A DNA stretch of 64,000 bases. Source: Adineta vaga (Eukaryota > Rotifera). Positions 45,173 to 55,148 of the stretch are shown one piece after another (positions within the stretch are counted from its first letter, which is position 1; each line of letters starts with the position of its first letter). The notes beneath the pieces are model-generated. The model was not told the origin of the DNA. It saw only the letters and a program-made list of their open reading frames with translations, and made no database searches. The translations under genes and the position numbers were made by a program. The DNA lies in assembly GCA_021613535.1 (NCBI GenBank), contig CP075495.1:248001-312000 (forward strand), written 5' to 3'.

Positions 45173-45481
45173 CCCCAGGACGGACGTTCCGGCCTCCGGA
45201 TCCGAAAGGAACCTGCCAGAAATCACGCCTTTCCGAGGATATTCCGGACAGTTCCAGCTAGTTCCAAAGGGTTCCAACCGGAAAACAAAGGAGAGTGGAA
45301 GCAGTATTCCGATCGGAATTTCTCGGACTGTTCTGGTGAATTCCAGTTGTTTTCCGACTGGAACTTAGTCAGAAGCGAGTGGAAAAGTCCGAAAATATAC
45401 GAGTCGGAATCCTGCTTCCATGAAATGACCGGAATGTTCTGGTTCCGACCGGATCCGGCTCGGATTTTTCGACCTGGGTCC
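45173..45481. mobile_element. GC-rich foldback MITE-like element
   Basis: 309 bp of strikingly higher GC than its surroundings. The ends are inverted repeats of about 33 bp (CCCCAGGACGGA...CCGGATCCG against CGGATCCGG...CCTGGGTCC). CAT occurs on both sides (45170-45172 and 45482-45484), a possible 3-bp target duplication. The inside is full of TTCCG/CGGAA words. The open frames on both strands arise from this composition and are not considered genes. Confidence 0.65.
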
Positions 45482-45484
45482 CAT

Positions 45485-46082
45485 AATAAATCACGTAGGT
45501 AATCTAACAATAATCAGTTGTATTTGAAAAGATAAGTTTATGATTTATCGGTTATACTCATAGATTATATAAGATTCTGACATTTATACTGTTTTGAAAT
45601 ATTGGAATGATCGTTTTTTCCGAAAAATTTTGAATTTTATTGCTCATATATATAGTTGAGAATAGTGATGATTCTGTTGTTATTCTTCTTTTTCAACATT
45701 GAACAATATGCTTTTTTCCATGATATTGAAAAAGAAAGAAACTCTTGGATATGGAAAAAACAAACAACAATTTTAATTTGTACATGCTAACTTCTATGAT
45801 CTTCACTATAAGATGGAACATCATTTTAACAAACTTCTACTTTCATATTACATTAAAAGTAAAGAAAATAAAAGGAGAAATCAACTGTTCAAATAGAAAT
45901 CTAAAGGATAGATGATAACTGCTCTTTCTTATTGCATTTCTTGACTTAATAGTATACCAAATTTCTCCAACAACGATAACCATATTTTAATCTTTCAAGA
46001 TATTTTTTAAATAAAAACTGAAACGACTGATTTTCATAAAAAAATGCTTTATTTTCTAAATTATATCAAATAGTTAAGAAAG
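45485..46082. other. Intergenic, nothing recognised
   Basis: AT-rich sequence upstream of Helitron 3. No supported feature. Confidence 0.4.
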
Positions 46083-46243
46083 ATGAATAAGCAATGCGTT
46101 TTTTGCACTATTTTGTGCACAAGTTATTGTTGTACACAATGTAATCAAATGAGTCGTGGTTTAAAATTCGAACGTTTAGAAACATGTTCTAATAGTGTCA
46201 TGAACCGCGATGAAATCAATTCCCTTGCACAACGAATTAAACA
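46083..46243 (+). pseudogene. Helitron 3 N-terminal Cys cluster
   Basis: Encodes MNKQCVFCTILCTSYCCTQC then QMSRGLKFERLETC, homologous to the N-termini of Helitrons 1 and 2. It ends at a GTGAG donor near 46243, and the intron ends near 46293. Confidence 0.65.
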
Positions 46244-46293
46244 GGTGAGTTCATTTGAACAATCATCAAATTAAAAAAAATGAAAATATTGTA

Positions 46294-46979
46294 GATGGAT
46301 TCAATTATAAAACCATTTCAGTTTTATCCCACTTATGTCTTTGACGAAACAAAACATGTAGTAGACGTAGTCGCTAAGGAATATCTTGAAAAGGCGACTG
46401 CTGATACACATCACATCTTGTTCCTGCTGATGTTTCTGGTGATGGAAACTGTTTATATCATTCTATTGTTCTTTTGATGAACAATCCATTGGTGACGGCT
46501 AGTGAATTGCGAGGTATAAATTCTTTTTCTTGATGTTATCCTGAATTACGATTTGAAAACAATTTTTAGTTCGAACTGTTATTAAACTTATAACTAATGA
46601 AAACCACTACGATAGCATGTATACACGATATGCAGAAAATACCGATATTATTATTCAAGCAGCGTGCAAAAAGGAAATGTATTCGGAAATACATGAAGTT
46701 GCTGCATTATGCAACGTACTACAATGCAACATACGAAGTGTTTATCCAAGAATTGATTTTGAATATTACAAAGCAATTTGGGATAGCGTCTTTACACCTA
46801 TTCCACCTGTTATTGGAAATTGTACTATTGTAGTCTTATGGTCATGTACTTTAGATGAAAAAGATGCTCGAAAAACATATAACGGCTTCTGGAGACCAAA
46901 TCATTTTGTGCCACTTCTGTCTCCACCTATTCTTAATGAAGTCAATAGTGAATCAATATCACTTGTTGTGGTAAGTTAG
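46294..46979 (+). pseudogene. Helitron 3 OTU domain, frameshifted
   Basis: First exon: FQFYPTYVFDETKHVVD, then the OTU Cys motif. Relative to the other copies, two extra bases near 46405 shift the frame before the catalytic Cys. The second exon (about 46571-46979) is intact, with AALCNVLQCNIRSVYP and the His motif NHFVPLLS. It cannot encode an active protease. Confidence 0.65.
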
Positions 46980-47024
46980 CGAATTGTCAATAGAAAAATT
47001 AAAGCGTTGAAAGTTTTCTGTAGG

Positions 47025-47707
47025 CACCTGAAAAGAGAACGTTCAAAAACAATACTGTTACTCAAATAAGGATACCTGAATTTCAATCTTCTTCAAGTAG
47101 ACGATTACGAAATGAAGAGAACATTGGAGATAATTTCATCCAAACAGATCCGCCAATTGCAATGGAAACGGAAAAGAACGATAAGGAAGAAAGACGTCAA
47201 ATTCAGCTTCAGAAGAAAAGAGAGCAAAGCCGATCGAGCCGAATGAATGAAACAGAAGAAGAACCGGAAATTCGTCTACAGAAAGACAGAGAACAAACTT
47301 AAATAAATAGAACCAATGAAACTGAAGAAGGACGAGAAATTCGTCTACAAAAAGAAAGAGAACGAATTCAAATTAATAGAATGAATGAAATAGAAGTACA
47401 TCAGAAAATCCGACTCGAGAAAACGAGTGAAAGAAACCAATCAAGTCGAACGAACGAGTTAGAAAAACAAGATCAAATTCGACTGGAACAACAAAAGAAA
47501 CGAAGTCAAGCAAATAGAGCTGAAAAGAAACATGAAACTGTTGGTGGCGGACAAGACTCTGTCCGCTCATCTTGGCCTGAGCTAATTTCTCGTGATTTAA
47601 AAGAAACTCGTTTGCAGCAATTTTTAGAACAGATGTCTATGTCAAAATTAGCTGAAGCTACCTGTGCAGTTTGTAATATTCGCACTCCAGCAAAAGATTC
47701 GAAGTAA
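47025..47707 (+). pseudogene. Helitron 3 basic repeat region
   Basis: Six or more repeats of about 23 residues of the form R-x-x-R-x-N-E-x-E-E (EREQSRSSRMNETEE and variants), with a stop near 47301. It then has LQQFLEQMSMSKLAEATC with the conserved C-x2-C. The repeat copy number is larger than in the other copies. Confidence 0.6.
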
Positions 47708-47897
47708 ATACCAATCTAAAAAATTCCTAATATGAATTTGCTAAAAGTTTCTGAAGATCTGAAAAATTTAATCAAGAACATAATGGAGAATGCTGTCACT
47801 CGCATTGATGATAGTAATACACATACGACATCATTTTTTAAAAGTATGTAGAATTAATTTAGTTCAAAAAATTTACAGATCTGTTTCCTTTTAGATC

Positions 47898-48570
47898 AGT
47901 CAAATTTTGATTCGTCATCTTTCTGCTGTGAAAATGATATTCTCTTCTACAAAAGTGGCTTATTTCAAACCAACAGGGTGAAAATGTGTATCCTCTGTCA
48001 AAAATGCCATACTTCTTTTTCAAAAGAAAAAATACCGAAGTTTTCAGCTGCTAATAATATGTGGCTAGGTGATATACCTAAGGAATTACAAGGACTGACG
48101 ATTCCAGAAGAAAAATTAATATCTCTCTATCGTCACAATAGCTGTATAATAAAGCTTCAATCACCTTTTCACTCAACTACAACTGCTCAAACAGCATTAA
48201 AGGGAAATTGTATTACGTTTCTTCAAAATGTACCAAATATCGTCACTAGTTTACCACTTAAAGTAATCTTTATTGGAGCTCGACCACCTGATCGTCTTCA
48301 TCTTAGAAAAGTACTAACCGTTCGTAAGAAAAAAATTATTGAAACGTTACAATGGTTGAAAAAATAAAACATACTTTATCAAGACATCAACATAAATCTG
48401 AACAATATTGCTCAATTACCAGAAGATGATGTACCAGAATGCATCATGTCAGCTTTAGAACAAAAGATAGATGATGAAGACGGTCAATCTGAAAGAACTG
48501 GATATGTTCCTGATCCATTAATGAACCCACAAGAACGCACCACTGCAGATGTCATACTTATCAGTAACAG
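47898..48570 (+). pseudogene. Helitron 3 DUF6570-like domain, nonsense codon
   Basis: Encodes MCILCQKCHTSFSKEKIPK, NNMWLGDIPKELQGLT and FIGARPPDRLHLRKVLTVR. TAA at 48366-48368 replaces the His codon found in Helitron 1 after WLKK, and similarity continues to ISNR near 48570. Confidence 0.7.
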
Positions 48571-48666
48571 GTAAGAGGAATTAACAAATCAATGAATTCA
48601 TATAGTTTCTCTATTTTAGTGGTGTTCTTGATGTTAATGGCTCATCAGTATCATCAGATGAGATTA

Positions 48667-49627
48667 CAGTCAGAATCCCTAATAACAACACTAATTTTTT
48701 AGCTGATCGTAAATGATCTCGTTCTCCACTATTACATGATCAATTAGAAATATTTTTGCATAGCTATAATCTTTAGATTCTCCTCTTTCAAATGATACTA
48801 AATTATCCATGATTGCGAAATCTAATAGTGGAGAAATCAGCGGTATAAAATTATGAACCGCCTCTGTTGTTTCTAGGGCTATTTCCCAAATATCAACACT
48901 CCAGCTATTTTTTGACCCTAATAACAACACTCCAGCAAAAATGAGGTGAAAATGAACATTTTGAGAAAAAGAGTATTTTTCATAGTTTTTACTCGGGAAA
49001 CGAGCAAAGGTTCTTCTGGCAATATTGTAGCCCATATCGAACTCTATCTAAATCCAAAAGTTCATGAGGATCGAACTATAATATAAGAAGAAAAAAACTT
49101 CCACAAGAAGTCATAAGTCACTACTGGGAAAAATTTTGACTTTAATTCCAACACGCAGCTATTTTTTCACCCTAATAACAACATCCCAGCAAAATTTTGA
49201 CCTTAATAACAACATCAACTGGTTTTTCATTTTAATCATAATTTCCAGCTATTTTTTGACCCTAATAACAACATCCCAGCAAAATTTTGACCTTAATAAC
49301 AACATCAACTGGTTTTTCATTTTAATCATAATTTCCAGCTATTTTTTGACCCTAATAACAACATCCCAGCAAAATTTTGACCTTAATAACAACATCAACT
49401 GGTTTTTCATTTTAATCATAATTTCCAGCTATTTTTTGACTCTAATAACAACACTTCAGCTATTTTTTTCACCTTAGTAACAATAAATGAAGTAGCTTTT
49501 AATTTCAATACTACTAAAAATTATAATTTTAATAAGAGAATTTATTCACAACAATACATTTATTCATGAATATACTAGAAAATTGATAATAATCCCTACT
49601 CATATCTCTATCGATTATTCATGAAGA
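48667..49627 (+). repeat. Left TIR of the pogo-type element
   Basis: About 960 bp. Contains three 90-bp direct repeats starting at 49171, 49261 and 49351. A 114-codon minus-strand frame (48691-49035) recurs unchanged in the right TIR. Confidence 0.8.
49171..49440 (+). repeat. 90-bp tandem repeats in left TIR
   Basis: Three near-identical 90-bp units beginning CCTAATAACAACATCCCAGC. Each unit contains the AATAACAACA word several times, and the same word occurs near the extreme TIR end (48680), so multiple transposase-binding sites are possible. Confidence 0.75.
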
Positions 49628-49955
49628 AGAATTGCTTCAAAAGTATATAAAAAGTTTAATTACAGATGAATTTATAGATGCCGCTCGTAAGCAATGAATT
49701 CTTCGTTAGTGACATCATTAGGAATGAAAATAATTTAGATGACTAATATTAACGAACATGAAAATCATTCATTAAGTGGGTCATTGTAGAAATTGTAAGC
49801 TAATCAAATAATTGTAAAAAAATTATACCGATTGAATGTTGTTAATGTTTTCCAATATAAATAGTTAGAAGAGAAGTTTATTGAATTTTTTAATGAAAAA
49901 TAGTTGTTTCATAGATATTTTAACTTTTAAACTGTTTTAGTATGAACTTTTTTTA

Positions 49956-50561
49956 ATGTCTTTTGTAAAAAAACAACGTGGTCTTTATCTCAAAGAGAAG
50001 TTGGAAGAAGCTATACGTGATGTAAAAGAAGGCAGAATGACATCAGCAGACGCTTCTCGTGAACATAATGTACCATCAAGTACAATTCGTTGTCATGTGA
50101 ATGGTATTTCACCACGTATAGGTGCTGGACGATCATCTTATATCAATTCGGAACAAGAAAAATATCTAGTGGAAATGATTAAATATTTGGAGGGTGTGGG
50201 TGTACGATTGACAAAAGAAGTACTACGAAAGATTTGTAATGAATATGTAAATCTTGTATCAAATAATTTTCGATCTATCGGTAAATTTAAATCTTTACAT
50301 CTAAATCCATATTTAATTTTCGATTTTTAGATAACGAACTTAGTCTTCATTGGATAAACAATTTTTTAATAAGAAACAAGAACGATATCAAAATGATTAA
50401 AGAAAAAAAACTCGAAAAAAGTCGTCGAGATGGATTTAGCGAAGAAGTACGAAAAGGTTATTTTGCCAATGTTAAACAAGTATTAGAAAAAAATGATCTT
50501 TTATATAAACCTTTACAAATATGGAACGTTGATGAATCTGGATTTAATGATGACACTCAAA
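49956..50561 (+). pseudogene. pogo-type transposase, N-terminal and first-Asp part
   Basis: Exon 49956-50280 and exon 50331-50561 splice through a 50-bp GT-AG intron (50281-50330). The first encodes a psq-type helix-turn-helix (MTSADASREHNVPSSTIRCH), then the CENP-B-like second DNA-binding region. The second ends IWNVDESGFNDDTQ, carrying the first catalytic Asp of the DDE domain. After a GTAAG donor at 50562 the rest of the catalytic core, with the second and third acidic residues, is missing. Confidence 0.75.
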
Positions 50562-51068
50562 GTAAGTGATGTTCTATTATACTATTGTTTCGATAACTGT
50601 GTATTAAATTCTAATATACACAGAGCTCCAGTACGACAATAGTCATGAGCATATATATAATAATTGATACAGTTTATTAGAAATGCCTTTATCGAAGCTC
50701 ATTATGTCGACTTTTTTAGAATGGATTCTAATACGAAATTTTTTTAATAATATCAAGAAACAATTATGAGTGATATTTCTAAAATAAAACGGACGAATTC
50801 AATAAAGATGCGTTTTTACTATCTTTATATCAAACAAGCTCCGCTAGTTTGTTAACATATTTGTAAATCTCGATATGCGTCTTATACTCTTTCATATTTC
50901 TTTATTTAAATGTGATGAGTGAGAACTGAGGATGAGAGAGAATCAATATTAGTATGTTTAACTGTTGAAATAGTAAACAATAGTTTTTTTGTATAATGTA
51001 TATATATATAGTTTATAGTGATTCTTATATCATATCACTAATTAACTATTATATTAAATTCTTTTAGT

Positions 51069-52497
51069 GTTGCTAAAACAAAATGGAAGAAATTAGTAAA
51101 AAATTATTTCCAAAAAACGACAAGAAAAACCATTCGAAAAATGGACTTTCCTTCACTTTTAAACCAGCTTTTTATAAGTTCGTTCACAGTTGCATCAGTT
51201 TCTGGTGGATTTCGACGTGCTGGTCTATCACCATTTGATGATGAAGCAATGAAACACAAAGTAGTACGCCCACGTCCGTCACTTAATAATCCTACTACTG
51301 CTGGGTACGAACTCGTAAAATCATTTCATTCTTATAATTGATACGTTTTAGTTCATCAGCAACAACTATTCTATCAGATATAATGAATATAGTTAATACA
51401 TCTGGTGGTAATGGAAATGGTGGTAATAATCCATCTTATTCACATCAAACGATTAATAAGTAAGTGATTTAAAATCATCTAGCAACGGAAATTCTTTTAA
51501 TACTTGAGTATACGTATAATCACATTATCTATTCGTGAGTAAATAATTCTATTTCTCCTATATTTTTGAGATAAAACTAACTTGATTGTACGACAGTTTT
51601 TTCAGATTTTGTCTCAGATATTTCTGTAAAATAATTCTACTATTTACGTTATTCTGTCTTTTACTGAATTTCTATAACATCTATTTTGAACCACACCTAT
51701 GTTTAACTAACATATTATACGAATTCAGATGACATGCTGCTTACATGTAAAATACCAGCTGTCTTATACGATCTATCTGAAAAGCCCTTTTCTCTATAAT
51801 AGATTGATTTTCAGCAAGTTTTTAAATTTAACACAAATATCTCATTCAAACAATCGTTGGATTTTTACTTTTAATTTTTGTATTCTTCTTCAGTTTGGCA
51901 ACGTCTTCACACAGTCGTCAACCGACTTTTGATGATTCTGACGACGACGATGATGATTCATTCGATGATCTATATGATGGTTCAGATGATAATCAACATA
52001 ATAAAAGGTATGAAATGTATATTAATGTTTACATTTTATTTATATGATTAATTTCAATTTTCAGCAATTTACATGATGTAGTTGATAGTAGGACGAACAA
52101 AAAACGAAAAACAGTCGAATCTGATACATCTGATGAAGGTAAAAATCTAATCTTATTCTTTTCCTTGTCATTTATATCTTCCAATTTAGACTATGATCTT
52201 TCATCAAATCGAAATGTAACAAGCTCAACAAATACATCAACATTAGCACCAGCTCGAACAAGTCCACGAACGGCTGTTCAATCCATTATTACAACATATT
52301 TAAACAAATCTATCACCTCTGGGACATCAACAATTACTAAACCAAATCCACGTATTCGTGTAGAACGTCGTTATGGTGAAGAAATAACTAGTGGAAATCT
52401 TCTCGATGAATTGAAAAAAAAAGATGCAGCAAAAGAGACGAAATCAAATACATCCAAAGCTGTGAAACAATCTAACTATTCACGTAAAAAGACATAA
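51069..52497 (+). pseudogene. pogo-type transposase, C-terminal part
   Basis: The exon from 51069 (after TTTTAG) reads VAKTKWKKLVKNYF, DFPSLLNQLF and GGFRRAGLSPFDDEAM, the typical C-terminus of pogo/Tigger proteins. Its phase does not fit the upstream exon, which supports loss of an internal exon rather than normal splicing. Further Ser/Asp/Lys-rich exons (about 51351-51460, 51895-52010, 52066-52140 and 52190-52497) continue to a Lys-rich tail ending KKT. Confidence 0.65.
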
Positions 52498-52900
52498 TAA
52501 AATATACATTTATTTTTTCGAATTTATTTAACCTCGAAACTATCTACTGTCTGTATCTATAGCTATTCATATATACATCATTATTTCATTTATCCGTCTT
52601 CTCTTGATTTTTTCGTTATTCACCTTTGAACTTTACTCATGGTTATTTGTCTTTTGATTACTTTTTATTAACTATACTTTTTGTTGTCATACTCGATTCA
52701 TATAATTATTTCTCTATTTCGTGCTTTTTCGAGGTTACTTAAAAAAAATCTTTAAAAGATAAAATGAATTTTAACCAATAAAAATTAGACAGTTATTTAG
52801 AAATTCTAAACCTTTTTTCTGCAAAAAATACTAGAATTAACTAAATTGCGCTATTCAAACAGGTGATTATAGAATTGTTTCGTACTTGATTAATGCATCT

Positions 52901-53777
52901 AATCTTTCTTCATGAATAATCGATAGAGATATGAGTAGGGATTATTATCAATTTTCTAGTATATTCATGAATAAATGTATTGTTGTGAATAAATTCTCTT
53001 ATTAAAATTATAATTTTTAGTAGTATTGAAATTAAAAGCTACTTCATTTATTGTTACTAAGGTGAAAAAAATAGCTGAAGTGTTGTTATTAGAGTCAAAA
53101 AATAGCTGGAAATTATGATTAAAATGAAAAACCAGTTGATGTTGTTATTAAGGTCAAAATTTTGCTGGGATGTTGTTATTAGGGTCAAAAAATAGCTGGA
53201 AATTATGATTAAAATGAAAAACCAGTTGATGTTGTTATTAAGGTCAAAATTTTGCTGGGATGTTGTTATTAGGGTGAAAAAATAGCTGCGTGTTGGAATT
53301 AAAGTCAAAATTTTTCCCAGTAGTGACTTATGACTTCTTGTGGAAGTTTTTTTCTTCTTATATTATAGTTCGATCCTCATGAACTTTTGGATTTAGATAG
53401 AGTTCGATATGGGCTACAATATTGCCAGAAGAACCTTTGCTCGTTTCCCGAGTAAAAACTATGAAAAATACTCTTTTTCTCAAAATGTTCATTTTCACCT
53501 CATTTTTGCTGGAGTGTTGTTATTAGGGTCAAAAAATAGCTGGAGTGTTGATATTTGGGAAATAGCCCTAGAAACAACAGAGGCGGTTCATAATTTTATA
53601 CCGCTGATTTCTCCACTATTAGATTTCGCAATCATGGATAATTTAGTATCATTTGAAAGAGGAGAATCTAAAGATTATAGCTATGCAAAAATATTTCTAA
53701 TTGATCATGTAATAGTGGAGAACGAGATCATTTACGATCAGCTAAAAAATTAGTGTTGTTATTAGGGATTCTGACTG
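52901..53777 (-). repeat. Right TIR of the pogo-type element
   Basis: About 877 bp, inverted copy of the left TIR with two instead of three full 90-bp units. The 114-codon frame is at 53409-53753 on the plus strand. Confidence 0.8.
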
Positions 53778-53779
53778 TA

Positions 53780-54360
53780 CTATTTACTTTTTACAGAAAA
53801 TAAAAACAAATGATCAAGCAGTTACTGAAAATGTTTACCTAATTCCACATTCATCAAAACCTGTCAATGAATATTTCAATCCAAAATTTTTAACTGGCTT
53901 ATATCCAACTTTATTCTGCTATGGACGTGGCGCACTTGAAGATCAATCATGACCAATTGAAATCAAATTCAAAGAACATATACGTTATCTACTATCTTAT
54001 AATGATCGTCGCTTTGAAACAAATCACAGTTTCATATTTGTAATCTTCAACTTATTACAACGACGTGATGCTTGTTTTCATGCTCAATTAATCGCAACAA
54101 AACCATATTTTCAAGCATCAGCTAATGAAATTCAATCAATCAATAGCAAAGATATTGAAGCGGCTCTTGACAACAATATCAAAAGAACATATAATACAGA
54201 AGCAGATAGTGCATTAAATAAACTTTTACAACATATCAAAACTGTCGGTGGTCGAGTTATGGTATCAGCATATTCTAGAACGACCTTACGTACTCGTATA
54301 CATGCACTTATTTTTAATCAAGGCTTACCGAGTATATTTCTTACCATAAATCCAGCCGAC
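53780..54360 (+). pseudogene. Helitron 3 Rep segment, truncated before HUH
   Basis: Resumes after the pogo-type insertion: IPHSSKPVNEYFNPK, LFCYGRGALEDQS followed by a stop (TGA near 53950), HIRYLLSYNDRRFE, LQRRDACFHAQL, GGRVMVSAYSRT and SIFLTINPAD. Similarity ends exactly at 54360, one codon into the segment that precedes the HUH motif in the other copies. Confidence 0.8.
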
Positions 54361-54581
54361 TGTTAGGATTCGATCTAAACGTTGGCGAAAAAGAAAGAGG
54401 AACAAAACGACACCCTTTGAAGTTTCGGTCTTCGACCACCTTTATTTCAGGTCAAAAGGATGACAACATCAACAACAACAAAAAAACAAAACATATATAG
54501 AAAATATAATCCAATCGAAAGAAAACAACAAAAGAAACGAAAGGATCGTCTATCTACTATAGATAGATGGCGATCCTGACA
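54361..54581 (-). repeat. 3' LTR of a truncated LTR element
   Basis: 221 bp, TGTTAGGATT...GATCCTGACA, with TG...CA ends. AATAAA and TATATA-type words are on the minus strand. Next to it at 54582-54592 is a minus-strand purine tract (GTGAGGGGAGG), so this is the 3' LTR with the element body at higher coordinates. No 5' LTR is present. Confidence 0.7.
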
Positions 54582-55084
54582 CCTCCCCTCACCACCAGGT
54601 TCACAAAAATAAATTCATTGGCAGCAACTTGTCATATAAATATTGATCTTATTCTGATTTAAGACCCACATAAAGAATTGAATTGACAATGTTGATATTC
54701 TTGGAATTGATATGACATTGTCGAAGGATTTTTTTTGCTGCTTTATCACCAATATTTGCTGGACGTTGTATTTCATAAATATATCTATTTCGACGATGAC
54801 GTTGACTACTGTTGGCATTTCTTCTTTTTTGTGCAGCTTCTGATCGACGTTTTCTTCGTTTTGCTGGACGAGATGGATTGTTGTTTGTATCAGGTTCAGC
54901 ATTTCCAACTTGATCAACCTGTGGAACATCATTTGCATCTATGATTTGTTCATCGACATGTTCAAAATCTGTAATTAATGTAACCACTGGTAGAATAACA
55001 ACTGTTGATGTAGATGATTGCATGGACGAAGATAAATTATTTTCTTCTTGTTCTTGTTCTTGTTCTGGTTCTTCATCTTCAACC
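54582..55084 (-). pseudogene. Arg-rich retroelement ORF end, truncated
   Basis: The minus-strand frame from about 55084 to the stop near 54649 encodes a Gln/Glu-rich stretch (EEPEQEQEQEENN). It then has an acidic region, a highly basic block (RPAKRRKRRSEAAQKRRN) and a short ordered end (AAKKILRQCHINSKNINIVN). It abuts the polypurine tract of the LTR, so it is the last reading frame of that element. A nucleic-acid-binding role is likely from the charge; family unknown. Its 5' side is cut by a telomere-like foldback at 55085. Confidence 0.5.
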
Positions 55085-55148
55085 AGGGTGTGGGTGTGGG
55101 TGAGGGTGTGGGTGGGTTTCTTGTATTCCCCGTCACCCGCACCCACCT
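55085..55148. repeat. Telomere-like foldback
   Basis: G-rich arm 55085-55117 (GGGTGTGGGTGTGGGTGAGGG), spacer of about 13 bp, C-rich arm 55131-55148 (TCACCCGCACCCACC). Fourth example of this geometry in the window. Confidence 0.7.

Larger units (their letters stand above)
48667..53777 (+). mobile_element. pogo/Tigger-type DNA transposon with 0.9-kb TIRs
   Basis: 5111 bp, flanked by TA on both sides (48665-48666 and 53778-53779). Ends are CAGTCAGAATCC and its complement. The long inverted repeats (48667 to about 49627; about 52901 to 53777) look identical apart from one 90-bp repeat unit. The interior encodes a pogo-type transposase lacking the middle of the DDE domain, so the element is non-autonomous. 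The host Helitron reads on across the empty site. Confidence 0.85.
46083..54360 (+). mobile_element. Helitron 3, split by a pogo-like element and truncated
   Basis: Helitron sequence occupies 46083-48664 and resumes at 53780, with a pogo-type element between. It has the same domain order as Helitrons 1 and 2 up to the Rep SIFLTINPAD segment. It then stops at 54360, where an LTR begins. The HUH, two-tyrosine and helicase parts are missing. Frameshift in OTU, nonsense in the DUF6570-like part (48366) and in Rep (53950) show decay before or after the insertions. Confidence 0.85.

Noticed and set aside
45143-45510. Protein-coding gene in the GC-rich block
   Set aside because: Frames are open on both strands because of the palindromic TTCCG/CGGAA words; inverted ends and flanking CAT fit a foldback element better.
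49136-53308. Open frames with repeated LITTSQQNFDLNNNINWFF in the pogo TIRs
   Set aside because: They are direct translations of the 90-bp tandem repeats (90 is divisible by three) and change length with copy number.
53369-53400. tRNA B-box-like word (GTTCGATCC) in the pogo TIR
   Set aside because: No A box, acceptor stem or cloverleaf around it. No tRNA gene could be supported anywhere in the window.
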